From contig NZ_FQYN01000002.1 in NCBI RefSeq assembly GCF_900141805.1, positions 62,001-126,000 of the forward strand: DNA of 64,000 bases, written 5' to 3'. Positions 32,671 through 41,126 of the stretch are shown here, in pieces (the first letter of the stretch is position 1; each line of letters starts with the position of its first letter). A program made the translations under genes and the position numbers. The notes below the pieces were generated by a model that made no database searches, was not told where the DNA came from, and saw only the letters and a list, made by a program, of their open reading frames with translations. This DNA comes from Hymenobacter daecheongensis DSM 21074 (GTDB taxonomy: Bacteria > Bacteroidota > Bacteroidia > Cytophagales > Hymenobacteraceae).

Positions 32671-33756
32671 TTACGCAACAACGCCCGGATAAGCGACCTG
32701 CGCGGCCAATTTCGTCAGTCGCCGATACGTGACGATGGTGAGGAACTGGGCACCAAACAGTAGCGTAGCTACCGTGAGGTGCACCGGCTGCACCGCCGCC
32801 GGAAACGCCAGATACGCCAGCGTGATACCCGCCAAAATCTCCACACCGATAAATGCCAGTATCAGCGTAGCCATTCGGTGCAATGACTTGGCGCTTAGAC
32901 GGTACAGCCGATACGCCGCGTAAAGATTGAGCAGTAGCAATACCGCCGAAAACGTGCGGTGCACCTTAAAGGTCAGTCCCAGCTGCTCTACCCAGGCCGC
33001 CCGGTTCAGGTAGTTGTTGGCAAAGGCCACCACATCTACCTCCTCGCGAACCTGCGTGCCCAGCACGATTTGCCCGAAGGTGAGCAGCGTAATCAGCCAG
33101 AGCAAGGCCAGCAGCGAACCGGAAGCCGGCAGCACGGTTGGCAGCGGCGAAGCATAGTTTTTCTGCGAGCGAACAACGGCGTACAGCAGTAACGCCACAA
33201 TCAGCAGCGCCAGCCCCATATGGATGGTCACCATGATGGGCAGCAGGTTGGTAGAAACCACCAAAGAGCCGAGCCAACCCTGAAAACCCGTCAGAATAAA
33301 GCAGTCAAGCGCCAGCCAGAACACTTTTCGGTCCCGCTGCCAGTATGGTAGCGCGAAGACGACAGTCAGGAAAACGAATACCCCGATCAGGGCTCCCAGC
33401 ACTCGGTTCAGGTATTCAATCCAGGTTTTGGTGGCGTTGAAATCGGTTTCGATGTACTGGGTAGGATGCGCGAAAATCTCCCCGGCAACCTGCTTAAAGC
33501 CCAGCCGTTCCAGCGTGCGGGCCAGCTTCTGGTTTTTGGCCACGCGCTGCGCTGTGTACACTTCTTTGTAATTGGTAGGCAGCTGGCTGAGCTGCGTCGG
33601 TGGTATCCAGCTACCGAAGCATTTGGGCCAGTCGGGACACCCCATGCCCGAGCCGGTGCTGCGCACGATGCCGCCTACCAGAATGAGCAGATACACCGAA
33701 ACCACCGTCAGAATACCGACAAAGCGAAAACGGCGCACAAAAGCAGGTATTTCCAT
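32671..33756 (-). CDS. ctaA: Heme A synthase (COX15/CtaA)
   Basis: 361 residues, eight TM helices. It oxidises the methyl group of heme O to the formyl of heme A. The N-terminal VGGIVRSTGSGMGCPDWPKCFG block (with the Cys pair Cys-Pro-Asp-Trp-Pro-Lys-Cys) is characteristic of the Bacteroidota type of COX15. The second half repeats the fold (LTLGQIVLGTQVREEVDV, then FKVHRTFSAVL with a heme-ligand His). The gene begins the second part of the cluster after a pair of terminators behind cox1, so it should have its own promoter, but I see no good TAnnTTTG in the 60 bases upstream. Confidence 0.94.
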   Translation of the reverse strand: MEIPAFVRRFRFVGILTVVSVYLLILVGGIVRSTGSGMGCPDWPKCFGSWIPPTQLSQLPTNYKEVYTAQRVAKNQKLARTLERLGFKQVAGEIFAHPTQYIETDFNATKTWIEYLNRVLGALIGVFVFLTVVFALPYWQRDRKVFWLALDCFILTGFQGWLGSLVVSTNLLPIMVTIHMGLALLIVALLLYAVVRSQKNYASPLPTVLPASGSLLALLWLITLLTFGQIVLGTQVREEVDVVAFANNYLNRAAWVEQLGLTFKVHRTFSAVLLLLNLYAAYRLYRLSAKSLHRMATLILAFIGVEILAGITLAYLAFPAAVQPVHLTVATLLFGAQFLTIVTYRRLTKLAAQVAYPGVVA

Positions 33757-33819
33757 GCGTAAGAAAAAGGCTGATTATTGGTAGTACAACAAGCCAGATC
33801 GGCATTCGGATTGAAACAG

Positions 33820-33895
33820 CAAAGGGGAAATCCAGCCGGCTGGATTTCCCCTTTGGGCAAGAAAAACGGGCCGCCGTAGATACAGCGGCCCGTTT
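33820..33895 (-). terminator. Two adjacent palindromes: terminator after cox1 (minus) and a perfect 36-bp palindrome
   Basis: AAACGGGCCGC (33864-33874) pairs with GCGGCCCGTTT (33885-33895); on the minus strand a T5 run follows, giving a standard terminator about 20 bases after the cox1 stop. Next to it, 33820-33855 is a perfect palindrome, CAAAGGGGAAATCCAGCC and its complement, with no loop. Together they separate the ACIII-cox2-cox1 unit from the ctaA-onward unit. Confidence 0.85.
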
Positions 33896-33916
33896 CAAAA
33901 GTTAGTGCCCAGCGGG

Positions 33917-35776
33917 CTATTCCATGTCGCGCTCGTAGGGCAGGTTCGACGACTGCGTCTGCGAGTAGGGCACGTTTTGAGGAATGAAATCTTCCGCAGC
34001 GCCAGGCTTGCTATAATCGTAGGGCCAGCGGTACACGGCTGGGATTTCGCCGGGCCAGTTGCCATGACCGGGTGATACCGGTGTGGTCCACTCCAGCGTC
34101 GTCGAGTTCCACGGATTTTCGGTGGCGCGACGGCCGCGGAAAATGCTGTAGAAGAAGTTGATGATGAAGACGAACTGCGCGAAGAAGGCCAGAATGGCGG
34201 CGACGGAAATAAACTTGTTCAGGTCAGCAAACTGGCTGAACGTGTCGAAACCGGTCCAGGCGTAGTAGCGGCGGGGGAAACCGGCAATGCCTACGTAGTG
34301 CATGGGCAGGAACACCAGATACACACCCAGGAACGTGAGCCAGAAGTGGATGTAGCCCAGCTTCTCGTCCATGTGGCGGCCGAACATCTTCGGGAACCAG
34401 TGGTACACCCCGGCAAACAGGCCGAAGAAAGCCGATGAGCCCATCACTAGGTGGAAGTGAGCTACCACGAAGTACGTGTTGTGCATTTGAATATCCAGCG
34501 CGGCGTTGCCGAGAATGATACCGGTCAGACCACCCGAGATGAACAGCGACACGAAGCCAATTGAGAACATCATGGCCGTGGTGAAGCGGATGTTACCGCG
34601 CCACAGTGTAGCCAGCCAGTTGAAAGTCTTCACGGCCGAAGGCACGGCGATAATCAGCGTCAGGAACATGAAGACCGAACCCAGGAACGGGTTCATGCCC
34701 GTGATGAACATGTGGTGAGCCCATACCACGAACGACAGAAGCGAGATGCCCATCAGCGAGCCAATCATGGCGCGGTAGCCGAAAATCGGCTTGCGTGAGT
34801 TGGTAGCCAGAATTTCCGATACCATACCCATTGCCGGCATGATAACGATGTACACCTCGGGGTGGCCCAGGAACCAAAACAAGTGCTGGAACAGGATAGG
34901 TGAACCACCTACGTTTGGCAGCGCCTGCCCGGCAATGTAGATGTCCGACAGAAAGAAAGAGGTACCGAATGAGCGGTCAAAGATGAGCAGCAGCGCGGCC
35001 GAAAAGAGAACCGGGAACGAAAGCAGGCCCAGAATAGCCGTCAGGAAAAACGACCAGATGGTAAGCGGCAGCTTGCTCATGCTCATGCCGCGGGTCCGCA
35101 GGTTGATAACCGTGGTGATGTAGTTAACGCCACCCAGCAACTGCGAAATAATAAACAGTGCCATGCTCACCAGCCACATCGTCATGCCGGCTCCCGAACC
35201 GGGAATAGCCTGAGGCAAGGCGCTCAGCGGTGGGTAGATCGTCCAGCCAGCCGAAGCCGGGCCGGTTTCCAGGAACAGCGAAGTGAACATGATAATGCTC
35301 GACAGGAAAAAGAACCAGTACGAGAGCATGTTCATAAAGCCCGAAGCCATGTCGCGGGCACCCACTTGCAGCGGAATCAGGAAGTTGGAGAACGTGCCGC
35401 TCAAGCCGGCCGTCAGTACGAAGAACACCATGATGGTGCCGTGCATCGTAACCAGTGCCAGATAGAACTCCGGATTAAGCTTACCAGCCTCTATCCACTT
35501 GCCCAAGAACGGGGTCAGCCATTCCATCGTCGATTCGGGCCAGCCGAGCTGCAGGCGGAACAGACTCGAAAGCGTGCCGCCCAGAATAGCCCAGAAAATA
35601 CCCGTAATCAGGAACTGCTTGGCAATTACTTTGTGATCTTGGCTAAAGACATACTTGAACAGCCAATGCTGGTCATGATGCTCGTGCTCATCGTGGTGCG
35701 CGTCGTGCCCGATGTGGGGCGCGGCCGTGCCGATACCACCTTGCACCTGCGCGTTGGTAGGAATGTTAGCAGCCAT
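33917..35776 (-). CDS. Cytochrome c oxidase subunit I (aa3-type heme-copper oxidase)
   Basis: 619 residues, with a His-rich N-terminal tail (HDAHHDEHEHHDQH, residues 25-38) before twelve TM helices. The catalytic subunit reduces O2 to water at heme a3-CuB and pumps protons. Signature: FWFLGHPEVYIVIMPAMG with the CuB-ligand His, the conserved Glu and the cross-linked Tyr, WAHHMFITGMN (two further CuB His) and HNTYFVVAHFHLVMG (heme a3 and heme a His), matching type A1 enzymes. It overlaps no neighbour: cox2 is 23 bases upstream and a terminator follows. Coded in the ACIII cluster, as in known ACIII-oxidase supercomplexes. Confidence 0.96.
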   Translation of the reverse strand: MAANIPTNAQVQGGIGTAAPHIGHDAHHDEHEHHDQHWLFKYVFSQDHKVIAKQFLITGIFWAILGGTLSSLFRLQLGWPESTMEWLTPFLGKWIEAGKLNPEFYLALVTMHGTIMVFFVLTAGLSGTFSNFLIPLQVGARDMASGFMNMLSYWFFFLSSIIMFTSLFLETGPASAGWTIYPPLSALPQAIPGSGAGMTMWLVSMALFIISQLLGGVNYITTVINLRTRGMSMSKLPLTIWSFFLTAILGLLSFPVLFSAALLLIFDRSFGTSFFLSDIYIAGQALPNVGGSPILFQHLFWFLGHPEVYIVIMPAMGMVSEILATNSRKPIFGYRAMIGSLMGISLLSFVVWAHHMFITGMNPFLGSVFMFLTLIIAVPSAVKTFNWLATLWRGNIRFTTAMMFSIGFVSLFISGGLTGIILGNAALDIQMHNTYFVVAHFHLVMGSSAFFGLFAGVYHWFPKMFGRHMDEKLGYIHFWLTFLGVYLVFLPMHYVGIAGFPRRYYAWTGFDTFSQFADLNKFISVAAILAFFAQFVFIINFFYSIFRGRRATENPWNSTTLEWTTPVSPGHGNWPGEIPAVYRWPYDYSKPGAAEDFIPQNVPYSQTQSSNLPYERDME

Positions 35777-35799
35777 AGAAGCGTGCGTTAAATTGTAGT

Positions 35800-36870
35800 T
35801 TAGAGAGCTGGATTTGGCTGAGCGCCCACAGCTGCCGTAGCAGCCGGCACTACTTCTGTTTCAACCAGATTACCCGACTTCTGTTTGAGATTAGCCAAGA
35901 CATCGGGGTTTTGCTCAGAAAATGATTTCTGGGCGGCAAACCAAGCCACGTAATCGGCTGGTTCATCAACCACAATGTTCAGCTTCATAGCAAAGTGCCC
36001 GCGGCCGCAAATCTGGTTACAGGCCAACTCGTAGTTGAACTTCGGATTGCCCAACTTGGCGCGCATCTCATCCGTGGTGACGGTAGGCGTGAACCAGAAT
36101 TTGGTCGGCATGCCGGGCACGGCGTACATCTGCACCCGGAAGTGCGGCATATACACGGCGTGCAGCACGTCGCGCGAACGAATCTTGAGCAACACCGGAT
36201 GGCCTTTCGGCACGTGAACCTCACCGGCTACAAAGTCATCCAGACCGCTCTTATCGTTCAGATCGAAGCCAAACTCATTGGTGGCATCAATCAGGCGGTA
36301 GTTTACTACGCCCAGCTTTTGGTCACGGCCGGGGTAGCGGACCAGCCAGTTGAACTGCTTGCCCATCACTTCCAGCACCACCGAATCTTTAGGAGCCGGA
36401 CCCGTTATTTTAGACCATTCCTTCCAGCCGGCGAATACCAGACCGGCCATAACGATAGCGGGAATGATGGTCCAGACAATTTCAATCTTGTTGTTGTGCG
36501 AGTAGAAGAACGCGCGACGGCCTTCCTGATGCTGGTATTTGTAAGCGTAGAAGAACAGCAGAATTTGCGTCAGAGTGAAAACGATGCCGAGGATTGCCAT
36601 CGTCACCCAAAACATGCGCTCCATGGCGTGGCCGTGCACGGAGGCAATCGGCGGATTCATCTTGCCGTAGTTGTCGACAAAGGAATAGGCAAACCATGCG
36701 CCGCCCAACACGAGGAACGCCATCATCAGAATGGCATTCACGCGGTTGCTGGTGCCAATCTCGCGCCGGGAGCTGCCCGAGAAAATTGAGGTCAGAATCT
36801 GGATGCGGAACAGCAGGCCAAACACGACCAGCAGCAACAGCAACAGCAGAAAGATACCGAGAGCAATCAT
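35800..36870 (-). CDS. Cytochrome c oxidase subunit II (CuA), with Glu-to-Gln in the CuA motif
   Basis: 356 residues, longer than standard because of an extra N-terminal TM (residues 2-25) besides TMs near 45-63 and 88-110, and a C-terminal acidic/Ala tail. CuA ligands: His237 in VLHAVYMPHF, Cys284 and Cys288, His292 and Met295 in CNQICGRGHFAM. The usual CxExC is CxQxC here (Gln286), a change that keeps the backbone carbonyl ligand, so electron entry is probably preserved. It accepts electrons from a c-type cytochrome, presumably ActE/ActA of the adjacent ACIII. No C-terminal cytochrome c domain, so not a caa3 fusion. Confidence 0.94.
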   Translation of the reverse strand: MIALGIFLLLLLLLVVFGLLFRIQILTSIFSGSSRREIGTSNRVNAILMMAFLVLGGAWFAYSFVDNYGKMNPPIASVHGHAMERMFWVTMAILGIVFTLTQILLFFYAYKYQHQEGRRAFFYSHNNKIEIVWTIIPAIVMAGLVFAGWKEWSKITGPAPKDSVVLEVMGKQFNWLVRYPGRDQKLGVVNYRLIDATNEFGFDLNDKSGLDDFVAGEVHVPKGHPVLLKIRSRDVLHAVYMPHFRVQMYAVPGMPTKFWFTPTVTTDEMRAKLGNPKFNYELACNQICGRGHFAMKLNIVVDEPADYVAWFAAQKSFSEQNPDVLANLKQKSGNLVETEVVPAATAAVGAQPNPAL

Positions 36871-36877
36871 TTTTGAG

Positions 36878-36970
36878 GAGTTAGAAGCTAGGAGTTAGGA
36901 GTTAGGAGCATCGGAGTAGAGGAACAACAAACCCGGTTGCTCCTAACTTCTAGCTTCTAACTCCCAACTA
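36878..36970. repeat. Inverted repeat spacer between actF and cox2
   Basis: GGAGTTAGAAGCTAGGAGTT and further GAGTTAGGAGCA units (36878-36910) are inverted relative to TGCTCCTAACTTCTAGCTTC (36939 onward, to about 36970). The loop is about 28 bases. It fills the whole actF-cox2 gap within the presumed transcript. Confidence 0.75.
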
Positions 36971-36975
36971 CTTAA

Positions 36976-38289
36976 TTAGGTGGTATGATGCACGCTCTCG
37001 TCAAGGAACGGATGATGAACCGGAATCAGGGAAGCCTGCGACAGACGCTTGGTAAACAGAATCAGGTAGCTGCCCAGGAAAATCAGCGCTATGCCAATCT
37101 CAATGATAAACCCGTTGTCGCCCTTCATAGTTGCCGGCATGAACATCAAATAGAAGTCCGACCAGTGACCAATGAGAATGGCGATGCTCACGATTTTGAG
37201 CATAATCATCTGGCGCTTGGCATCCCGCGTCATCATCAGCAAGAAAGGGAAAACGAAGTTGATAGCCAGATTGAAGAAGAAGATCCAGGTGTAAGCGCCG
37301 TTGAAGCCGCCCAGGCGCTGATTGTAGTAAACCGCTTCTTCGGGCAGGTTGGCATACCAGATCAGCATGAACTGTGAGAACCACACGTAGGTCCAGAAAA
37401 TGCTGAAGCCAAACATAAATTTGCCCAGATCGTGCAGGTGGTTGGCATTGAGGAAGCGCAGGTAGCCCGCTTGCTTCAGGTAAATAGCCGTCAGCGTAGT
37501 CATGGCAATGCCCGATACCCACCACGAGGCAAATACGTACCAACCGAACATGGTCGAGAACCAGTGTACGTCAACCGACATCACCCAGTCCCAGGCCGAC
37601 ATCGACGAGGAAACGGCGTACAGCACCAGGAACAGCGCCGCTACGTTAATGCTTTTGTGGAAGTACTCCGTGCCTCCGTTCAGGTCTTCTGCCAACGACA
37701 GCTTGCGCAGGCGCTCGGAGAAGAACCACCAGATGCCTAGAAATACCACCATCCGAATCAGATAGAACGGCAGGTTCAGAAAGCCGCTTTTGCCGGCGAT
37801 GATGGCATCGTAGTTAGCGCTGCCTTTGGTCATGATGCCGTCGTGCGTCCAGTGGAACAGGTCGTGACGACCCAGCAGGAACACGGCCAACATGATGATA
37901 GCACCAGGCAGCAGCCAGGCGCTCATGGCTTCGTTGATGCGCTTGATCATAACCGACCAACCCGCATAAGCCACATACTGCAGGGCTACGAAGAAAGTAC
38001 CGATGGCCGATATGCCAACGAAGAACACATTGCTGTGCCACAGGCTGACGATGACCCGCTTGAGCCAGATGGGACTACCCGCGTGCTCGCCACCGTGAGC
38101 GGCCGCTGCGCCATGCGCCGCACCAGTTGCCTCGTGGTGCTCTGCACCAAGGCCCATGATGGAGGCGATGATACCGAGGGCCAGCAGAATTACGCCGGCC
38201 ACGATAATCATAAGAAATTTACGGTTGGTGCCCGGCGAAACCTCCAGGTATTCAGCCGTGGCGCTTTCGTGATGCGTCAGAGTTGCCAT
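36976..38289 (-). CDS. actF: Alternative complex III subunit ActF (quinol:cytochrome c oxidoreductase membrane subunit)
   Basis: 437 residues, about ten TM helices. ActF is an integral membrane subunit structurally related to ActC, without a bound cofactor, in the quinol-oxidising ACIII complex. Landmarks: IWLKRVIVSLWHSNVFFVGISAIG near residue 75, VLYAVSSSMSAWDWVMSVDVHWFSTMFGWYVFASWW near 225 and NLAINFVFPFLLMMTRDAKRQ. His/Ala-rich segment HHEATGAAHGAAAAHGGEHAG at 51-71 lies in a periplasmic loop. It begins 6 bases after the actE stop. Confidence 0.92.
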   Translation of the reverse strand: MATLTHHESATAEYLEVSPGTNRKFLMIIVAGVILLALGIIASIMGLGAEHHEATGAAHGAAAAHGGEHAGSPIWLKRVIVSLWHSNVFFVGISAIGTFFVALQYVAYAGWSVMIKRINEAMSAWLLPGAIIMLAVFLLGRHDLFHWTHDGIMTKGSANYDAIIAGKSGFLNLPFYLIRMVVFLGIWWFFSERLRKLSLAEDLNGGTEYFHKSINVAALFLVLYAVSSSMSAWDWVMSVDVHWFSTMFGWYVFASWWVSGIAMTTLTAIYLKQAGYLRFLNANHLHDLGKFMFGFSIFWTYVWFSQFMLIWYANLPEEAVYYNQRLGGFNGAYTWIFFFNLAINFVFPFLLMMTRDAKRQMIMLKIVSIAILIGHWSDFYLMFMPATMKGDNGFIIEIGIALIFLGSYLILFTKRLSQASLIPVHHPFLDESVHHTT

Positions 38290-38295
38290 ATCGAG

Positions 38296-39030
38296 TTAGT
38301 TCGCCGTTCCGTTACGCCCAGTGTCTCCCTGACCCGGATTTTCCGAGCCTTTGTCGGCCCCCGCCTCTAGCGTGGGCTTTTGCGTCATCGAGTCGTTCGA
38401 CTGCGAAGAGTCGCTGACCATCGTGCCGCTGGCTTTCAGGTAATCTTCCATGCCGTCCGGGCCTTTGCCCAGTTGCAGCATCCGGACATACATGGCAATC
38501 TTCCAGCGCTCCTCGGGGTTCACCTGCGACCCATGCGGCATCATGCGGTTGCGGCCCCACTGAATAACGTGGTAGATGTGGCCTTCATTCATGGTCTTGT
38601 AAGCGCCCGCCGAATAGTTGGGAACCCCTTTGAACTTGATGCCGACCAGTCCTTGCCCGTCGCCTTGCTCACCGTGGCAGTGCAGGCAATTGCGCACGTA
38701 CAGCGCCTTGCCCTCTTCTAGATTGGCTTTGGAATGGGCATACGGATTGCGCAGCTTGCGCTCAGCCGTCCCTACGCTATCCTTGGGAATGTGCGAGTAA
38801 TAGTTCTCTTTGCCGCGGGCCACGGTACCAACCACCGGGGTCCGCTCGTTGATGCCCATCGGGTTGATGGTGTTCGTGTTCACCTGACGCAGCGGATCGT
38901 ACGGAATAGATTCGTACATCTGCGGCGCATATTCGATGCCGGGATTATCGGCCTGGTTGCAGCTGGTAGCGACCACCGAGCCAAACAGGATAGCCGACGC
39001 TTGCAGACCTAGTTTCAGCGAATGCGTCAT
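38296..39030 (-). CDS. actE: Alternative complex III subunit ActE (monoheme cytochrome c lipoprotein)
   Basis: 244 residues. N-terminal lipoprotein signal with lipobox VVATSC (Cys24). One heme c site CLHCH at residues 115-119 with a probable Met ligand in MPHGSQ. The C-terminal 60 residues are Ser/Gly/Asp/Glu-rich and disordered-looking. In ACIII, ActE carries the single heme that hands electrons on toward the oxidase. Start and the actD stop overlap by one base (TAATG arrangement), a sign of translational coupling. Confidence 0.93.
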   Translation of the reverse strand: MTHSLKLGLQASAILFGSVVATSCNQADNPGIEYAPQMYESIPYDPLRQVNTNTINPMGINERTPVVGTVARGKENYYSHIPKDSVGTAERKLRNPYAHSKANLEEGKALYVRNCLHCHGEQGDGQGLVGIKFKGVPNYSAGAYKTMNEGHIYHVIQWGRNRMMPHGSQVNPEERWKIAMYVRMLQLGKGPDGMEDYLKASGTMVSDSSQSNDSMTQKPTLEAGADKGSENPGQGDTGRNGTAN

Positions 39031-39554
39031 TAGTTCTTAGTCATTTCTTTTTCGTTCACCTCCGATGCGCCATTCTCGCGCAGCAGCTTGGTCAGGCCGT
39101 TCAGGTCCGAGTTTTCGTTCAGCTCAATGGCCACTACGAACTTGTCGTCGGTAGAGCGAACGTCAAGCACCGGCGTTTTCCACCGTGGGTAGAGCTTGCT
39201 GATAGTGTAGAAGGTAATCACCATGCCGTGGCAGGTGAAAAACACCGTCAATTCGAAGGAAACCGGAATGAAGGCGGGCAGCGCAATGTGCGGCTTACCG
39301 CCGATAATCATCGGCCAGTCGAAGCCCAGCATATAGATCTGCATCCACAGAGCGAAGGCCAGACCCGTCATGCCGTAGAAGAAAGCGGCAATCGGGAGGC
39401 GCGACCGTTCGATGCCCAGTGCATCGTCCATACCGTGGATCGGGAAAGGCGTGAACACTTCGTAGATTTTGACACCCGCACCGCGAATGTTTTCTACCGC
39501 GTGCAGCAGCACATCTTCGTCTTCAAAGATGCCGAGGGCGAAGCGCTTAGTCAT
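39030..39554 (-). CDS. actD: Alternative complex III subunit ActD (DUF3341)
   Basis: 174 residues with two TM helices (about 56-75 and 95-118). [43 protein letters not shown] at the N-terminus is the DUF3341 signature; the C-terminal soluble part ([27 protein letters not shown]) resembles the cofactor-free ferredoxin-like cytoplasmic domain of ActD. It is a structural subunit that contacts ActC and ActF. Its start overlaps the actC stop by 8 bases and its stop overlaps the actE start. Confidence 0.93.
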   Translation of the reverse strand: MTKRFALGIFEDEDVLLHAVENIRGAGVKIYEVFTPFPIHGMDDALGIERSRLPIAAFFYGMTGLAFALWMQIYMLGFDWPMIIGGKPHIALPAFIPVSFELTVFFTCHGMVITFYTISKLYPRWKTPVLDVRSTDDKFVVAIELNENSDLNGLTKLLRENGASEVNEKEMTKN

Positions 39555-41004
39555 GCTTGTTATAGTTTACCGGAGCCGTAGCAGGGACTCCGTGGGTGGT
39601 CGTCTGATGGGGAGCGTGGGCATGCGGATCAACGCCGGTGTAAGTCGGGCCGTTGTCCACCGTGTACTTCAGAATGGTTTTCACCTCGGCCATGTTAATT
39701 ACGGGGAAGAACTTGGCGAAGAGCAGGAACAGCGTGAAGAACAGACCCAGCGTACCGACATAGATGCCAATATCGATGCGCGTTGGCGAGAACATTACCC
39801 ACGACGAAGGCAGGTAGTCGCGGTGCAGCGAGGTAACGATAATCACGAAGCGCTCGAACCACATGCCGATATTCACGATGATCGACAGAACGAAAGTCAG
39901 CGGAATGCTGTAGCGCACTTTGCGGATCCAGACCAGCTGCGGCGTAATTACGTTGCAGGTCATCATAGCCGCGTAAGCCCACCAGTACGGGCCGGTGGCG
40001 CGGTTGATGAAGGCATATTGCTCAAACTCAACCTGCGAGTACCAGGCAATGAAGAACTCCGTGATGTAAGCCACACCCACAATCGAACCCGTAATCATCA
40101 TGATTTTATTCATGAGGGCAATGTGCTCGAGAGTGATGTAGTCTTCCAGCTTGAATACGACCCGCGTGATAAGCATCAGGGTCAGTACCATGGCGAAGCC
40201 GGAGAAGATAGCGCCGGCCACGAAGTATGGGGGGAAGATAGTAGTGTGCCAGCCCGGAACGACCGAGGTAGCAAAGTCCATCGATACAATGGTGTGAACC
40301 GACAGTACCAGCGGCGTGGAAACGCCGGCTAGAATCAGCGACACGGTTTCGTAGCGGCTCCAATGCTTGGCCGAGCCGGTCCAGCCCATGCTCAGCAGCG
40401 AGTAAGCTACTTTGGCAATCGGACCTTTAGCCCGGTCACGGATGGTAGCGAAGTCGGGCACCAGACCTGTGTACCAGAACACCAGCGATACAGTGAAGTA
40501 GGTCGAAATGGCGAATACGTCCCAAAGCAGCGGCGAATTGAAGTTAGCCCACAGCGAACCGAACGTGTTCTGCAGTGGGAAAACCCAGTAAGCCAGCCAC
40601 GGACGACCCATGTGCAGCACCGGGAACATGGCGGCGCAGATTACGGCGAAGATGGTCATTGCCTCGGCCGCACGGTTGATGGAGGAGCGCCACTTTTGCC
40701 GGAACAGCAGCAGCACCGCCGAAATCAGCGTGCCGGCGTGACCGATACCTACCCACCACACGAAGTTGGTGATGTCCCAGGCCCAGCCAACCGTTTTATT
40801 CAGTCCCCACTCTCCAATGCCATACCACAGAGTGCGGTAAACGGAGTACAGGAAAATACCCAGGAAAAAGAGGGCTACGCTCAGGGCGGCCATCCACCGA
40901 ACATTCGGTTTGGCCTCTACCTGGCGGCACACGTCTACGGTGACGTCGTGGTACGTCTTCCCCCCGGTAACGAGCGGCTCGCGTACGGCTGATACGTGCT
41001 GCAT
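39547..41004 (-). CDS. actC: Alternative complex III subunit ActC (NrfD-like quinol-binding membrane protein)
   Basis: 485 residues with ten TM helices. It belongs to the NrfD/PsrC family and should carry the quinol-oxidation site next to ActB. Family blocks include [25 protein letters not shown] near residue 80, [73 protein letters not shown] (position about 215-270). The His, Asp and other conserved polar residues around VSMDFATS line the quinol pocket in known structures. Overlaps actD by 8 bases. A 122-base repeat-rich spacer separates it from actB. Confidence 0.95.
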   Translation of the reverse strand: MQHVSAVREPLVTGGKTYHDVTVDVCRQVEAKPNVRWMAALSVALFFLGIFLYSVYRTLWYGIGEWGLNKTVGWAWDITNFVWWVGIGHAGTLISAVLLLFRQKWRSSINRAAEAMTIFAVICAAMFPVLHMGRPWLAYWVFPLQNTFGSLWANFNSPLLWDVFAISTYFTVSLVFWYTGLVPDFATIRDRAKGPIAKVAYSLLSMGWTGSAKHWSRYETVSLILAGVSTPLVLSVHTIVSMDFATSVVPGWHTTIFPPYFVAGAIFSGFAMVLTLMLITRVVFKLEDYITLEHIALMNKIMMITGSIVGVAYITEFFIAWYSQVEFEQYAFINRATGPYWWAYAAMMTCNVITPQLVWIRKVRYSIPLTFVLSIIVNIGMWFERFVIIVTSLHRDYLPSSWVMFSPTRIDIGIYVGTLGLFFTLFLLFAKFFPVINMAEVKTILKYTVDNGPTYTGVDPHAHAPHQTTTHGVPATAPVNYNKHD

Positions 41005-41126
41005 AGGATTGTTTTTTGTTATGGTCTTGGGGTCTTAGGGGCTTGGGAGCTTAGTTTTTTGCTGGCTGGATTGTTCCCGAAAGAAAACCAGGCCCTTGAG
41101 TCCCCAATACCCCAATACCCATCAAA
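41005..41126. repeat. G-rich imperfect inverted-repeat spacer between actB and actC
   Basis: GGTCTTGGGGTCTTAGGGGC near 41022 is imperfectly inverted relative to CCCCAATACCCCAATACC near 41101-41119. It encodes nothing. It is purine-rich on the plus strand, so the mRNA (minus strand) is C/T-rich here. Confidence 0.65.

Noticed and set aside
35800..36870. Subunit II as a caa3-type fusion with cytochrome c
   Set aside because: The C-terminus after the CuA domain is a short Ala/Glu-rich tail with no CXXCH motif.
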